Assembly (NCBI GenBank): GCA_024402695.1 | Contig: JAKSTG010000011.1 | Location: 16,221 to 80,220 of the forward strand | Direction: 5' to 3' | DNA: 64,000 nt | DNA from: Treponema sp. | Lineage (GTDB): Bacteria; Spirochaetota; Spirochaetia; Treponematales; Treponemataceae | Part shown: positions 18,675 to 28,177 of the stretch, piece by piece | Position numbering within the stretch: the first letter of the stretch is position 1 | How the letters are laid out: each line of letters begins with the position of its first letter | Translations under genes and position numbers: made by a program | Notes under the pieces: generated by a model | Database searches by the model: none | The model's input: the letters and a program-made list of their open reading frames with translations, nothing else | What the model was told of the DNA's origin: nothing

Positions 18675-19364
18675 TTACAAAGTCAGATCCCGTACCACTT
18701 CACCTGCAATCATAAGCCCACCGACACTTGGAACAAAAGCGATGCTTGCAGGAGCGTGGCGGCCGTTGGAACTGTCTGTTACAACGCCGGCACTTTCTTC
18801 TGTGCTGAACAGAACTTTTACTTTGGAAATATGACGGGCTTTAAGTTCCCGGCGCACAACACGTGCCAGAGGGCAGACCGAAGTTTTTGAAATATCGGCA
18901 ATCTGAAATTTTGAAGGATCCAGTTTATTTCCCGTTCCCATGGAACTGATTACAGGAACACCCGCTTCCTTTGCCTTACGAATGATTTCGATTTTTGCAG
19001 TAACAGTATCTATTGCATCAACAACGTAACTGTATTTTGAAAAATCAAAATCATCTGAAGTTTCTGGAAGAAAAAAAGCCTGGACTGTATGGATTTTCAA
19101 AGCGGGATTAATATCCAGCGCCCTTTCTTTCATAGCTTCGACTTTAGGCTTTCCTACTGTCGAATGAAGGGCAATTATCTGGCGGTTACAATTTGATTCT
19201 GAAACAACATCATTGTCTACAATTGTAATTTCCCCGATTCCCGAACGGACCAGGGCTTCTACTACATAACCGCCTACTCCTCCCACGCCAAACACAATAA
19301 CGTGAGAGTTTTGCAGTTTTGAGAAAGATTCATTTCCTATAAGGCTAATGGTTCTTGTAAACAT
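18675..19364 (-). CDS. tcdA: tRNA threonylcarbamoyladenosine dehydratase
   Basis: 229 residues of the ThiF/HesA/MoeB E1-like fold: nucleotide-binding glycine loop VIVFGVGGVGGYVVEAL, the acidic VDNDVVSESNCNRQ motif and DAIDTVTAKIEII. Length and SMGTGNKLDPSKFQIADISKTSVCPLARVVRRELK match TcdA/CsdL (YgdL), which cyclises t6A to ct6A at position 37 of ANN-decoding tRNAs with ATP. It lacks the extra domains of MoeB or ubiquitin-like E1 enzymes. It stands alone between the cyclase operon promoter and the tandem repeats. Confidence 0.9.
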   Translation of the reverse strand: MFTRTISLIGNESFSKLQNSHVIVFGVGGVGGYVVEALVRSGIGEITIVDNDVVSESNCNRQIIALHSTVGKPKVEAMKERALDINPALKIHTVQAFFLPETSDDFDFSKYSYVVDAIDTVTAKIEIIRKAKEAGVPVISSMGTGNKLDPSKFQIADISKTSVCPLARVVRRELKARHISKVKVLFSTEESAGVVTDSSNGRHAPASIAFVPSVGGLMIAGEVVRDLTL

Positions 19365-19406
19365 CTCTTAATCACCAACAAACATCACTATTTAATTTTT
19401 CGAAAA

Positions 19407-19710
19407 AAGCTCTCGAACGCACAGTTCGCTTACCCTTACCATGCAAAATCTCGGCCACACAGTCCGCTTACCCTTACAGTACCATATCCCGCAAGCCCAA
19501 CCCGCGTTCCTCTACAATACTAACTCTCGGAACTCCAGTCAGCTTACTTCTACAATACTAACTCTCAAACACACAGTCCGCTTACCCCTACAGTACCAAA
19601 TCCCGTAAGCCCAACCCGCGTTCCTCTACAATACAAAATCTCGGTCACACAGTCCGCTTACCCCTACAGTACCATATCCCGCAAGCCCAACCCGCGTTCC
19701 TCTACAATAC
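19407..19710. repeat. eight-unit 38-bp tandem repeat (minisatellite)
   Basis: Eight consecutive units of exactly 38 bp: 19407, 19445, 19483, 19521, 19559, 19597, 19635 and 19673. Two unit types occur: type A (CACACAGTCCGCTTACCC core, units 1, 2, 5, 7) and type B (CAAGCCCAACCCGCGTTCC core, units 3, 6, 8), both ending CTACARTAC. Unit 4 looks mixed. A-B pairs give a 76-bp higher order. A degenerate pyrimidine-rich ninth unit (19711-19748) runs up to the GH130 stop. 38 is not a multiple of three and no gene spans the array, which fills the 391-base gap 19365-19755. Confidence 0.9.
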
Positions 19711-19755
19711 TAACTCTTAACTCTTCCCTCTTAACTCTTAACTCTTCCTTATTCC

Positions 19756-20934
19756 CTATTCCTTATCATTCTCTAACAGTTCCAGATTTCTACCAATTAA
19801 TTGACATCTCTGCACTACACAGTCTGGTGAACGATGCGGATCTTCTGGTGTGTTAAAAGTGTAATCAATCAGTTTGTCCAAAGTTGTTGTTGCAACATGC
19901 ATACGAGTGTCACTTGAAGCATAATAAATGTAAACATTGTTGCCTTTTACAATGGCGCCGTTTGAGAACACAACGTTGGAAACATCCCCTACTCTTTCTT
20001 TTCCAAGTGGAACCAGGAAGAAGCCGCCAGGTTCAGCGATTACTTTTGTAGGATCTTCAAGACTTGTAGCGTAAACATAAAGAACATAACGGAGTCCTGC
20101 CGCAGTATTGCGTACCCCGTGGGAGATGTGGATCCAGCCTTTTTCTGTTTTAATTGGAACAGCTCCTGCTCCATTCTTTACTTCTGTAATTGTATGATAA
20201 ACTCGCGGACTGATTATCTTTTCTTCATCGATTACAGGATTTGTAATGTCATCACAAAGGCCGAATCCAATTCCTCCGCCGCTACCTGTATCAATAAAAT
20301 CATCCATTGGACGAGTGTAGAAAGCATATTTTCCGTTTACAAATTCTGGATGAAGAACAACGTTTCTCTGCTGAGGTGATTTTTTTGTTATAAGGTTTGG
20401 AAGACGTTCCCAAGTAGTCAGATCTTTTGTGCGGACAATACCACAGGCAGCTACAGCGGCGCTTAAATCTTTATTTGAAGTATCCTTGCTTTCTGAACAG
20501 AAAGTTCCGTAAATCCAGCCGTCTTCATGCTGAGTCAGACGCATATCATAAACGTTTGTTTCTTCTTCACAGGTGTCAGGAAGCTGAATTGGGTAATCGC
20601 GGAAACGGAATCCGTCTACACCGGTTTCACTTTCGGCAACCCCAAAAAAAGATTTACGGTCATTGCCTTCAATACGTGCAACAAGACAATATTTCCCATT
20701 CAGGTAAATTGCCCCTGAATTCATAACTGCATTTACTCCAAGACGTTCCATAAAGAAAGGATTTGTTTCTTTGCAGATATCATATTTCCAAGTAAGGGGA
20801 ATATGGTCTCGTGTAAGAACAGGGTTTTCCCAGCGGTCATAAATACCATTGTAAAAATCAGCTTTAATCTTATTCTTCTGGCTCAGGAATTCATCCTGAA
20901 TTTTTCTAAGAACATAAAATTTTTCGTGAATCAT
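19756..20934 (-). CDS. GH130 phosphorylase, probable 4-O-beta-D-mannosyl-D-glucose phosphorylase
   Basis: 392 residues, the usual length of GH130 subfamily 1. Five-bladed propeller strands include [62 protein letters not shown] (each a separate segment), [13 protein letters not shown] and a late [18 protein letters not shown]. The Asp in VYDMRLT is at the position of the family's proton donor. Family members phosphorolyse mannosyl-glucose to mannose-1-phosphate and glucose in the cytoplasm, part of mannan use; the exact substrate is inferred. AGGAGA precedes ATG. It is the last gene of the MGH1-ppx-ppk operon. Confidence 0.85.
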   Translation of the reverse strand: MIHEKFYVLRKIQDEFLSQKNKIKADFYNGIYDRWENPVLTRDHIPLTWKYDICKETNPFFMERLGVNAVMNSGAIYLNGKYCLVARIEGNDRKSFFGVAESETGVDGFRFRDYPIQLPDTCEEETNVYDMRLTQHEDGWIYGTFCSESKDTSNKDLSAAVAACGIVRTKDLTTWERLPNLITKKSPQQRNVVLHPEFVNGKYAFYTRPMDDFIDTGSGGGIGFGLCDDITNPVIDEEKIISPRVYHTITEVKNGAGAVPIKTEKGWIHISHGVRNTAAGLRYVLYVYATSLEDPTKVIAEPGGFFLVPLGKERVGDVSNVVFSNGAIVKGNNVYIYYASSDTRMHVATTTLDKLIDYTFNTPEDPHRSPDCVVQRCQLIGRNLELLENDKE

Positions 20935-20973
20935 TTATTTTCTCCTGTCATTTTTCTGCTTTTCACAGAACTG

Positions 20974-23103
20974 TTATTTTCTTCTGATTTTAAACTCTGT
21001 CTCGATGCGGCGCTCCCTTGCGTCTGAAAGTTTTTTGTATTTTTTATACAGAACTTCCTGAGCGCTTACGCCATTCTTTTTCCCTGAAACTTTTTTCCAG
21101 GTTCCGTCCTGATTAAGTTCCATGGCAGAATCTGTATCTTCAAAATAAGTATCAAGAATTCCTTTAACTTCAGTGAATGCAGCTTTTTCCTGGATAGGGA
21201 ACATAAGCTCAATACGGCGGTCCAGGTTACGGCTCATCCAGTCTGCACTTGAACAGTAAAGTTCTTCGCTTCCACCATTCTGGAAATAGATAATGCGGGA
21301 ATGTTCCAGGTAACGGTCTACGATAGAAACTACGCGGATGTTTTCTGAAAGGCCTTCAACTCCAGGCACCAGCATACAGATACCGCGAACATTCAGAAGA
21401 ACTTTTACTCCTGCCTGGCTTGCACGGTAAAGGGCACTGATAATTTCTTCATGGGTAAGGCTGTTCATTTTTGCGATGATCAGACCAGGGTTCTGTTTTG
21501 TTGAACGATCGATTTCGCGGTCAATCATCATAAGCAGTTTTGACTTAAGGGAAACCGGAGCCATGGAAATCAAATTCATTTTCTGAAGGGATGAATAACC
21601 GGTTACCAGATTGAAGAACAGTGTGGCATCATTTGCAATTTCTGGCTTTGCTGTAAAAAGAGAAATATCCGAATAAAGTTTTGCCGTCTTTGGATTGTAG
21701 TTCCCTGTTGCCAGATGAACATAACGGCGAATAGAACCCTTTTCGCGGCGCATAACCATAAGGATTTTTGCGTGAACCTTTAGATTCTCAAGGCCGTAGA
21801 TAACTGTTACCCCGGCATTTTCAAGAACATTGGCCCAGGCAATATTTCTTTCTTCATCAAAGCGGGCCTTAAGTTCAACAAGAACGACAACCTGCTTTCC
21901 GTTCTGTGCTGCACGAACCAGAGCCTGAATGATTGGAGAATCACGGCCGGTTCTGTACAAAGTCATTTTGATTGCAAGAACATCAGAATCCTCTGCAGCA
22001 TCGTTGAGCATTTTTATTACAGGATCATAGCTTTCGTATGGCACATGAAGGATTTTGTCGTGAAGCTTAAGAGTGTCCCAGTAAGGTTCATCTTCGGGAA
22101 GATCATTAGGATAGAAGTGATCCCATTTTTCAAACTGGAGGTCACCTTTTTCGTCTGCCCCGCGCAGATCCAAAACGCCAGGATCAATAATTCCCGACAC
22201 TTTATATACATCTTTTTCGCGGAGCTGCAGCTTGTCCATAAGAAATTCCATAAGACAAACGCTGGATGAATTACAGGTCATCTGAACAGGGAAAGAAGAG
22301 CGGCGCTTAAGAAGAACTTTTTCCATTTCGTGAATAAAGTCTTCTGTTTCTTTTTCATCAGTTTTATTGCGTACTTCTTCGTTTACGGCAAAGTCTGCAT
22401 CGCGGGCTACTTTGAATACAAGAGTTTCTGAAACTTCGAAGCCCGGGAAAATCTGTCTGCCGAACTCAGTGATAATGTCCGAAAGAAGTGCAAAAGGTTT
22501 TGACTCCCCTTCTTCAGGAAGCCATACAGTGTGACCAAGTCCCGAAGGAATCTGAACCAGTGCGATTTTAGGAGCGTTTTCGTCTCCTTCAAAACCAACG
22601 CTTTCCATGTGAATGCCTTTCATTGGAACAAGGTAGAAAGCGGCATACTGAATCAGATTGAGGACAGGAGGAAAAACTTCCGTGTCAGTTCTGAGAGGTG
22701 TAAGAAGAGGATAAACTTCGTTTCTGAAATAAGAGGAAAGAAAACTTTTCTGGCTTTCTGTGTATTCAGAAGGAAGCACATATTCGATTCCTTTTTTTGC
22801 AAGAGCCGGCAGAACATCCAGCATAAGGCAGTCGTTCTGGGCCGAAATAATTTCGTGGGCACGTTCAGAGATTTTCACAAGAAGATCTTTTGGAGCAAGC
22901 CCCGAAGAATCTTCTTCTGTTACACCGCTTTCGGCCAACCGTTTTGCGGCAGCAACACGAACCTGAAAGAACTCGTCAAAGTTGCTTGTGACAATAGAGA
23001 GAAACTGGAGTCGTTCCAGCAACGGAAGATTTTTATCCAGTCCTTTGCAAAGAACACGGTTATTGAATTCGAGCCAGGAAAGTTCACGGTTAAAAAGATT
23101 CAT
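20974..23103 (-). CDS. ppk: polyphosphate kinase 1
   Basis: 709 residues, full length for Ppk1. It starts with the N-domain motif FNRELSWLEFNNRVL. The catalytic histidine region is VHLATGNYNPKTAKLYSD, with HSRIIYFQNGG and a second conserved block RRIELMFPI in the C-terminal domains. It makes polyphosphate reversibly from ATP. Its ATG overlaps the ppx stop (23100-23103), so synthesis and breakdown enzymes are translationally coupled. An odd neighbour is GH130 downstream. Confidence 0.95.
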   Translation of the reverse strand: MNLFNRELSWLEFNNRVLCKGLDKNLPLLERLQFLSIVTSNFDEFFQVRVAAAKRLAESGVTEEDSSGLAPKDLLVKISERAHEIISAQNDCLMLDVLPALAKKGIEYVLPSEYTESQKSFLSSYFRNEVYPLLTPLRTDTEVFPPVLNLIQYAAFYLVPMKGIHMESVGFEGDENAPKIALVQIPSGLGHTVWLPEEGESKPFALLSDIITEFGRQIFPGFEVSETLVFKVARDADFAVNEEVRNKTDEKETEDFIHEMEKVLLKRRSSFPVQMTCNSSSVCLMEFLMDKLQLREKDVYKVSGIIDPGVLDLRGADEKGDLQFEKWDHFYPNDLPEDEPYWDTLKLHDKILHVPYESYDPVIKMLNDAAEDSDVLAIKMTLYRTGRDSPIIQALVRAAQNGKQVVVLVELKARFDEERNIAWANVLENAGVTVIYGLENLKVHAKILMVMRREKGSIRRYVHLATGNYNPKTAKLYSDISLFTAKPEIANDATLFFNLVTGYSSLQKMNLISMAPVSLKSKLLMMIDREIDRSTKQNPGLIIAKMNSLTHEEIISALYRASQAGVKVLLNVRGICMLVPGVEGLSENIRVVSIVDRYLEHSRIIYFQNGGSEELYCSSADWMSRNLDRRIELMFPIQEKAAFTEVKGILDTYFEDTDSAMELNQDGTWKKVSGKKNGVSAQEVLYKKYKKLSDARERRIETEFKIRRK

Positions 23104-24629
23104 GACAGGGCCACCTTATATCCGAATACGCTTTCAAAAAGTTCTCCTTTCTCTGACAGAGCAAGATTTTCAAGAACTGTATTTTTTCTGGAAGAAGTTT
23201 TGATGTTCAGCACATCCTGGGCCCGTTCCATTTCTACGTGAGCAAATTCCTGACTGTGGCTGCGGTCCAAGGCATCGGCAACGCGAAGTACTGCAGAAAG
23301 CTTAAGAATTGTCATGCGGTAAACGCGAGGCAAAAGTGAAAAGCCTTCATCGTCCTGAGGCTGAAGTTTTCCGCGGTGATATTTTGCGATGGAAGAAACA
23401 ATTGTTCGGTCCATTTCAGAAAGTCCGAAAATTTCCGAATTACGGATAATGTAATGACTGTGAACATTGTGATGGTTCAGGTGAATGAAGATTCCAATAT
23501 CATGAAGGATAGCGGCAACTTCCAGAAGAAGCCGGGCGTGTTCATCAAGACCAGTTTCATCCTGCATTACATCAAAAAGTTTCAGAGCATTATGGCGAAC
23601 GCATTCTGCATGGGCTTCATCGCCGTGATATTTTCTAAGAAGGTTTCTTGCCGAAGCCGTAATCTGACTGTTGAACTCAAGGCGCAGAGCTTCATTCTGT
23701 GTTGAAGTCTGGCTGATAATAAGTCCGTCTCGAAGGTTTGTTTCAGGAACAATAATCTTCTTAACATTTGTAAGACGGATAAAAATATTGTAAATAGTAA
23801 GACTTGCTCTGAGAGTCTGCGCATCGTTGTAGGAAATCTTGAAGCGGGCAACACATTCGTCAACAGAATAAGTCTGAACCTGTTTTACAAAACGGTCAAA
23901 AGCGCCAGTGTCAATTTCCCAAAGGAAAGTTGTAAGAGGTTTACCAACGTTGATTGCAGCCAGAGTCATATCCATTCCGACTGCAAGGAACTGTTCAACT
24001 TCCGAAAGATCCAGTTCGTTATCAAGGGAACCTTTTGTATTTACAATTGCTTCACGAATGTAACGGCGCATGTCATCATAGCTGGAAGAAGAACTGCGCA
24101 ACTGCTGTTCGATGCGGACTGTACCAAGTTTAAGACTGTGAACGCCGGCCATCTTGCCGCGGCGCATCATCATAACTTCTGTAGAACCACCGCTAACTTC
24201 AAGGATCACGGTATTCTTTTCCCGCTCTACAACAGACTCTTCTTTGAGACATTCCCCTACTGCCAGATACATAAGACGGTTTTCTTCAATTCCGTCCATA
24301 ATGCGAACGCGGAATCCGGTCTGCACCAGAATGCGGTCCAAAACCGGGTCACGGTTCTTTGCTTCGCGGAAAGCAGAAGAGGCAACAACTGTAGTCTGTT
24401 CAGGAGTAATACCCCAGCCCTCAAGCTGTTCGCGGTAACGTTTGAGAATCTGAACACACTGGCTCTGAGTTTCACGGGATATAGTTGAAGATGTAAAAAC
24501 GTCCCGGCCTAATGGGAGCGGAAGCTCCGAACGGTCCAGGACGTTTCGTTTTTTTTCGGGAGTTACTTCGGCCACCAGGAGGCGAACACCTGTAGAGCCG
24601 ATTTCAATTACTGCTTCAGGAGTTGCCAT
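23100..24629 (-). CDS. ppx: Ppx/GppA family exopolyphosphatase with HD domain
   Basis: 509 residues. The actin-like phosphatase domain shows phosphate-1 loop IEIGSTGVRLLVAEV, VVASSAFREAKNRD and phosphate-2 loop VILEVSGGSTEV. The C-terminal third has an HD-like region (LLLEVAAILHDIGIF, NHHNVHSHYIIRNSEI) as in long Ppx/GppA proteins. It hydrolyses polyphosphate and/or pppGpp; which one cannot be decided from sequence. AGGGGG lies nine bases before ATG. It overlaps ppk by four bases. Confidence 0.9.
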   Translation of the reverse strand: MATPEAVIEIGSTGVRLLVAEVTPEKKRNVLDRSELPLPLGRDVFTSSTISRETQSQCVQILKRYREQLEGWGITPEQTTVVASSAFREAKNRDPVLDRILVQTGFRVRIMDGIEENRLMYLAVGECLKEESVVEREKNTVILEVSGGSTEVMMMRRGKMAGVHSLKLGTVRIEQQLRSSSSSYDDMRRYIREAIVNTKGSLDNELDLSEVEQFLAVGMDMTLAAINVGKPLTTFLWEIDTGAFDRFVKQVQTYSVDECVARFKISYNDAQTLRASLTIYNIFIRLTNVKKIIVPETNLRDGLIISQTSTQNEALRLEFNSQITASARNLLRKYHGDEAHAECVRHNALKLFDVMQDETGLDEHARLLLEVAAILHDIGIFIHLNHHNVHSHYIIRNSEIFGLSEMDRTIVSSIAKYHRGKLQPQDDEGFSLLPRVYRMTILKLSAVLRVADALDRSHSQEFAHVEMERAQDVLNIKTSSRKNTVLENLALSEKGELFESVFGYKVALS

Positions 24630-24654
24630 TGGAACCGATCCCCCTATCTACATA

Positions 24655-26091
24655 TTAGAGTTTGTCTATGAGCATAGAACACTTGCCCGATGGAATCGGA
24701 AGTGTTTTCTTTTTCTGGTCAATGATATTGATAGTGAAATAATAAAGCTTTTCACTTTCCATCTGAATTTCCCAACCGCGGTTAGACTTGTTACTAAGGA
24801 TTGTAATAAGGTTGCGTTTGAGGGAAAGATTTTCAATACCCATGATTTCCAGGTTTGGAATTACCCAGTCTACAGTTTTACGTGGAAGACTGATTTCCAG
24901 ACCGATTACGTTTTCAATCATAAGAGCGATAGTACTCAAACCGGCTGTCTGCAGATAGCGTGGTTTTGGGAATACACCGCGTGCCTTTGAAGAAGGTTTT
25001 CCTTCTCCTTCAGGAAGATATGCTTCGTAAAGGTCGCCCGGTTTGTCATCATTTGGAAGCATTCCTTCAAGTACGTAGTACAGGTGACGGATTGCACATT
25101 CACGGGCCAGTTCATACTGATTGTATTTTTCCAGTCCTTTGATAACCATAAAGTTGAAAAGAGGATAAACGCTTCCGCAGAAGGCATTTCCCTTTTCACT
25201 GAAGGAAGGGCTGTCTTTTGAAAGTGATGGGAACGGATGATCTGTTCCGAAAGTCTTAGGATTGTTGATATGAGCAACAAGGCAGTCTGCTTTGTCGGCA
25301 TTTGGGATTTCTGCCAGCATAGGCCAGAAGCCTGCAATTGTTTTTTCCTTAAGGCGTTCCTGATTTTTATCCAGATCGTGATAGAAGCCTGTCTTGTCGT
25401 CCCACATAAGTGAGTTAACACGTGTCTTGATTGTGAAGTACATTCTGCGGTAGTGGAAACTCAGTTCCTTATCATTAAGAATGTCTCCAAGGGCAGACAT
25501 GTAAGAAGCATTAAGAGCCATACAGGCGTTGAAATCTACAGGATAAACTGAACCGTCACGAGGTGAATTAGACATTCCCGAAGCCTGATATGGAACAGCG
25601 TAAAGTCCGTTAGGCTTTTTGAAAGTTTCATCGATCCAGTCCATATATTTCTGAAGAACAGGAACAACTTCCTTGATACGACGTTTGTTTGCACTTTTGT
25701 GATAAAGGTTGTATTCAGCCCATGCAAAAAGTGGAAGTCCAACTCCTTCAGGATTTTTCTTTTCAAAAACAGGTTCGTTTGTTGAAAGATCATACTTCCA
25801 GCGGATTGCTCCGTTTGGTTCCTGACGTGAGTAAAGATAATCGATATTTTTTTCAGCTTCAAAGTTGCGGTTTGAGTAAACTAAAAAGAAAGATGAGAAA
25901 ACAGAATCCATCTGATTCAGAATATATTTGCCGTCTTCCGGATAAACAAAATAACCGTCCGCTGCCGGGTCTGAATCGTCTTTAGCATTTGGATCAATCC
26001 ACTGTGAAGATACCCATGCCCAGGTTTTATTATAAATATCTACAAAATCCTGGTCGTAAAAATGGATCTTAGGGAAATCGTGTTTACTCAC
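24655..26091 (-). CDS. MGH1-like/trehalase-type glycoside hydrolase, cytoplasmic
   Basis: 478 residues with an (alpha/alpha)6-barrel pattern of GH37/GH63/MGH1-like enzymes: ILNQMDSVFSSFFLVYSNR, EPNGAIRWKYDL, YPVDFNACMALNASYMSAL, GFYHDLDKN, GNAFCGSVYPLFNFMVIKG and LYEAYLPEGEG, with Asp and Glu at family acid/base positions. No signal peptide. The start is GTG at 26091 with AGGAG six bases upstream; a nearby ATG at 26093 is out of frame. It leads the operon with ppx, ppk and GH130, suggesting intracellular oligosaccharide use. Substrate unknown. Confidence 0.75.
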   Translation of the reverse strand: MSKHDFPKIHFYDQDFVDIYNKTWAWVSSQWIDPNAKDDSDPAADGYFVYPEDGKYILNQMDSVFSSFFLVYSNRNFEAEKNIDYLYSRQEPNGAIRWKYDLSTNEPVFEKKNPEGVGLPLFAWAEYNLYHKSANKRRIKEVVPVLQKYMDWIDETFKKPNGLYAVPYQASGMSNSPRDGSVYPVDFNACMALNASYMSALGDILNDKELSFHYRRMYFTIKTRVNSLMWDDKTGFYHDLDKNQERLKEKTIAGFWPMLAEIPNADKADCLVAHINNPKTFGTDHPFPSLSKDSPSFSEKGNAFCGSVYPLFNFMVIKGLEKYNQYELARECAIRHLYYVLEGMLPNDDKPGDLYEAYLPEGEGKPSSKARGVFPKPRYLQTAGLSTIALMIENVIGLEISLPRKTVDWVIPNLEIMGIENLSLKRNLITILSNKSNRGWEIQMESEKLYYFTINIIDQKKKTLPIPSGKCSMLIDKL

Positions 26092-26138
26092 ATTGAGCTC
26101 CTGAAAAAGTTACTTTCTTTTTAAATATAGTACCTTAG

Positions 26139-26147
26139 AGTATAGCA
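26139..26147 (-). promoter_or_regulatory. extended -10 promoter of the MGH1-ppx-ppk-GH130 operon
   Basis: Minus-strand TGCTATACT is an extended -10. No good -35 is seen. It lies about 48 bases before the GTG start. Next to it (26166-26197) is an AT-rich inverted repeat, CGAAAAT..TTAGA with TCTAA..ATTTTCG. Confidence 0.45.
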
Positions 26148-26257
26148 TAAATTTTTTAAATTTGGCGAAAATTTTTAGATTTTTTTCTAAATTTTCGTTT
26201 TTTTCACTTGACGCGCTTTTAGAGATTTTTCTGTATCCACATTCGAAGACTATCGTT

Positions 26258-26263
26258 TATAAT
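26258..26263 (+). promoter_or_regulatory. -10 hexamer of the xylanase gene
   Basis: TATAAT with no convincing -35. If used, the transcript would start near 26270 and carry the whole palindromic element in a leader of about 165 bases. Confidence 0.4.
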
Positions 26264-26274
26264 AATAGTACGGT

Positions 26275-26403
26275 TAATTAAGCAAAACGACGCGCGAACA
26301 ATGACAATGGAGCACCGTGGGCAAGGAGCCGAGCAGAGCGAGCGACGGGGCTCCGCGGGAGGCCTCCATTGGTTATTGTGGGAGCGACGTTTTGCTAAAA
26401 TTA
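26275..26403. repeat. nested palindromic element in the xylanase leader
   Basis: Nested inverted repeats: TAATT/AATTA and AGCAAAACG/CGTTTTGCT outside (26281-26289, 26388-26396), ACAAT/ATTGT and AATGGAG/CTCCATT in the middle (26306-26312, 26364-26370), GGAGCC/GGCTCC inside. The centre is GC-rich (GAGCAGAGCGAGCGACGGGG), unlike the AT-rich flanks. With the flanking promoter motifs it fills most of the 344-base gap 26092-26435. Confidence 0.75.
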
Positions 26404-26435
26404 TATAGGATTATTCTATAAACAAGAGGAAAACA

Positions 26436-28145
26436 ATGAAGAAAATCAGATTATCTCTCGCTTCAGCAATTCTTTTCCTGTGCGCCGCAAGCCTTCATGC
26501 AGCTCCTGCCGTTCAGACAGGCCTTGTAAAGAACGAAGACGGTACTTACACAGCCACAAAAATTGATGAAGACAAAAAAGCCATCAAATACGGCCAGAAA
26601 GTGGACGGATTCAAGGACGTTACAGTGGTAAAAGGTTCAGCCGTAACAAAGCAGAATCCTATTTCTGTAAGCCTTGACGAAGTTTCAAACCAGGAACTGA
26701 ACATTTCCCTGTCCGGAGAAATCAAAATCTCAGGAAAATCAGATTCTTACGATGCAATCTGGATGATCAACGACTTTGATGCCGGATTCCCTGAACTTTC
26801 AAGAAAAACTGTTAAAAACAATGAATGGACCCACTTCGAAGGCAAAACAACCATCTGCGTAGGCCAGAACAAACAGCTTTATCTTTCAAAAACCGGCATT
26901 TCTATGGATGAAGTTACTTTCTACCTGAAAAACTTCAGCGTAAAGATCGAAACAGAAGGTGCTTTGGGACCAAAAGTAAGCTGGCTGGAAGTTCCAAGCC
27001 TTAAAGAAGCCTACAAAGACTTCTTCAAGTTCGGTTTAGCAGTAACTTACAAAGGAGAATTGAACAATCCAGACGTTCAGGACGGACTTTACCGCCATGT
27101 TGAATCAATCACTCTGGGAAATGCCTTCAAACCTGACTTCCTTTTTGCCTGGCAGAATCCAACTGTAAAAATGGCAAAATACACTGATGAAACAGGAAAA
27201 ACCATCGATGTTCCTGCCCTGCTTCCAAAATTCAACGATATGGATGCTATTCTGGGCCTTGCAAAGATGAACAACCTGAAAATCCGCGGACACGTTCTTG
27301 TATGGCATTCACAGACTCCTCACTGGTTCTTTACAGAAGGTTACAGCTCAAGCAAAGATGCTCCTTATGTTGATAAAGAAACCATGACAGCCCGCCAGGA
27401 ATGGTACATCCGCTCTGTATTGGAACACGTTGCAGAATGGGAACAGAAAAACAAGTGCAAAGAACATGTTGTTTGGGCATGGGACGTAGTAAACGAAGCC
27501 GCTGCAGACAATTCTTCTGAAGCCCGTTTCCTCCGCGAAGACTCAGACTGGTACAGAGTTTACAAAAACGAAGAATTCATCGTAAATGCCTTCCGTTTTG
27601 CAAACAAATATGCTCCAAAAGATGTTCAACTGGTTTACAACGATTACGGAACTTATTCAGGATCAAACAGAACAAAAGGAACAAAACACGCTTCTGTTCT
27701 GAAAATCATTGATGCTATTCAGGCTAATCCGGAAACTCGTCTTGATGCTGTAGGTATGCAGTCACACATCAACCAGACTTATCCAAAAATCACTGGTGAT
27801 GACAGCTTCGAAAGAGCCATTCAGAACTTCCTTGCAAAGGGAATTGATGTTCAGATTACAGAACTTGATATGGGACACCAGACAAAATACAGTCCAATCC
27901 GCCAGAAGACCCGCTACAAGGAAATCTTCGAAATGTTCATCAGAAACCGCAAGGTTGACGGAAAGAACGGTATTTCAAGTGTAACTCTCTGGGGACTTAC
28001 AGACAATTCAACTTGGCTTGATAACCAGCCAGAATACAAGAGCAAAAACAACAAGCAGCATCCACTCCTTTTCGAAGGAACAGAATTCTTCGCAAAACCA
28101 AGTTACTACGGTGTAATGGAAGCTGCTGAAGAAGCTAAAAACTAA
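26436..28145 (+). CDS. secreted GH10 endo-1,4-beta-xylanase with N-terminal CBM-like domain
   Basis: 569 residues. Signal peptide MKKIRLSLASAILFLCAASLHA, an N-terminal beta-sandwich (about 25-180, ending FYLKNFSVKIE) resembling CBM4/9/22 modules, then a complete GH10 barrel (about 185-565). The acid/base Glu is in WDVVNEA (about 354), the nucleophile in QITELDM (about 476), and HVLVWHSQTPHWF and LWGLTDNSTWLD are conserved. It cleaves xylan outside the cytoplasm. AAGAGGA precedes ATG. The long leader holds a palindromic element. Confidence 0.95.
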   Translation: MKKIRLSLASAILFLCAASLHAAPAVQTGLVKNEDGTYTATKIDEDKKAIKYGQKVDGFKDVTVVKGSAVTKQNPISVSLDEVSNQELNISLSGEIKISGKSDSYDAIWMINDFDAGFPELSRKTVKNNEWTHFEGKTTICVGQNKQLYLSKTGISMDEVTFYLKNFSVKIETEGALGPKVSWLEVPSLKEAYKDFFKFGLAVTYKGELNNPDVQDGLYRHVESITLGNAFKPDFLFAWQNPTVKMAKYTDETGKTIDVPALLPKFNDMDAILGLAKMNNLKIRGHVLVWHSQTPHWFFTEGYSSSKDAPYVDKETMTARQEWYIRSVLEHVAEWEQKNKCKEHVVWAWDVVNEAAADNSSEARFLREDSDWYRVYKNEEFIVNAFRFANKYAPKDVQLVYNDYGTYSGSNRTKGTKHASVLKIIDAIQANPETRLDAVGMQSHINQTYPKITGDDSFERAIQNFLAKGIDVQITELDMGHQTKYSPIRQKTRYKEIFEMFIRNRKVDGKNGISSVTLWGLTDNSTWLDNQPEYKSKNNKQHPLLFEGTEFFAKPSYYGVMEAAEEAKN

Positions 28146-28177
28146 TCAAAAATCAATTCAATTAAGCAATCAAGCCG

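Noticed and set aside
19407..19710. CRISPR array
   Set aside because: The period is 38 bp with no unique spacers; whole units are homologous. No cas genes nearby.
22531..23241. 236-codon open frame on the plus strand
   Set aside because: Antisense to ppk and ppx; no domain, no start signal.
26166..26197. AT-rich inverted repeat as a terminator
   Set aside because: It lies between divergent genes where no transcript should end; possibly a regulatory site or chance AT-rich symmetry.
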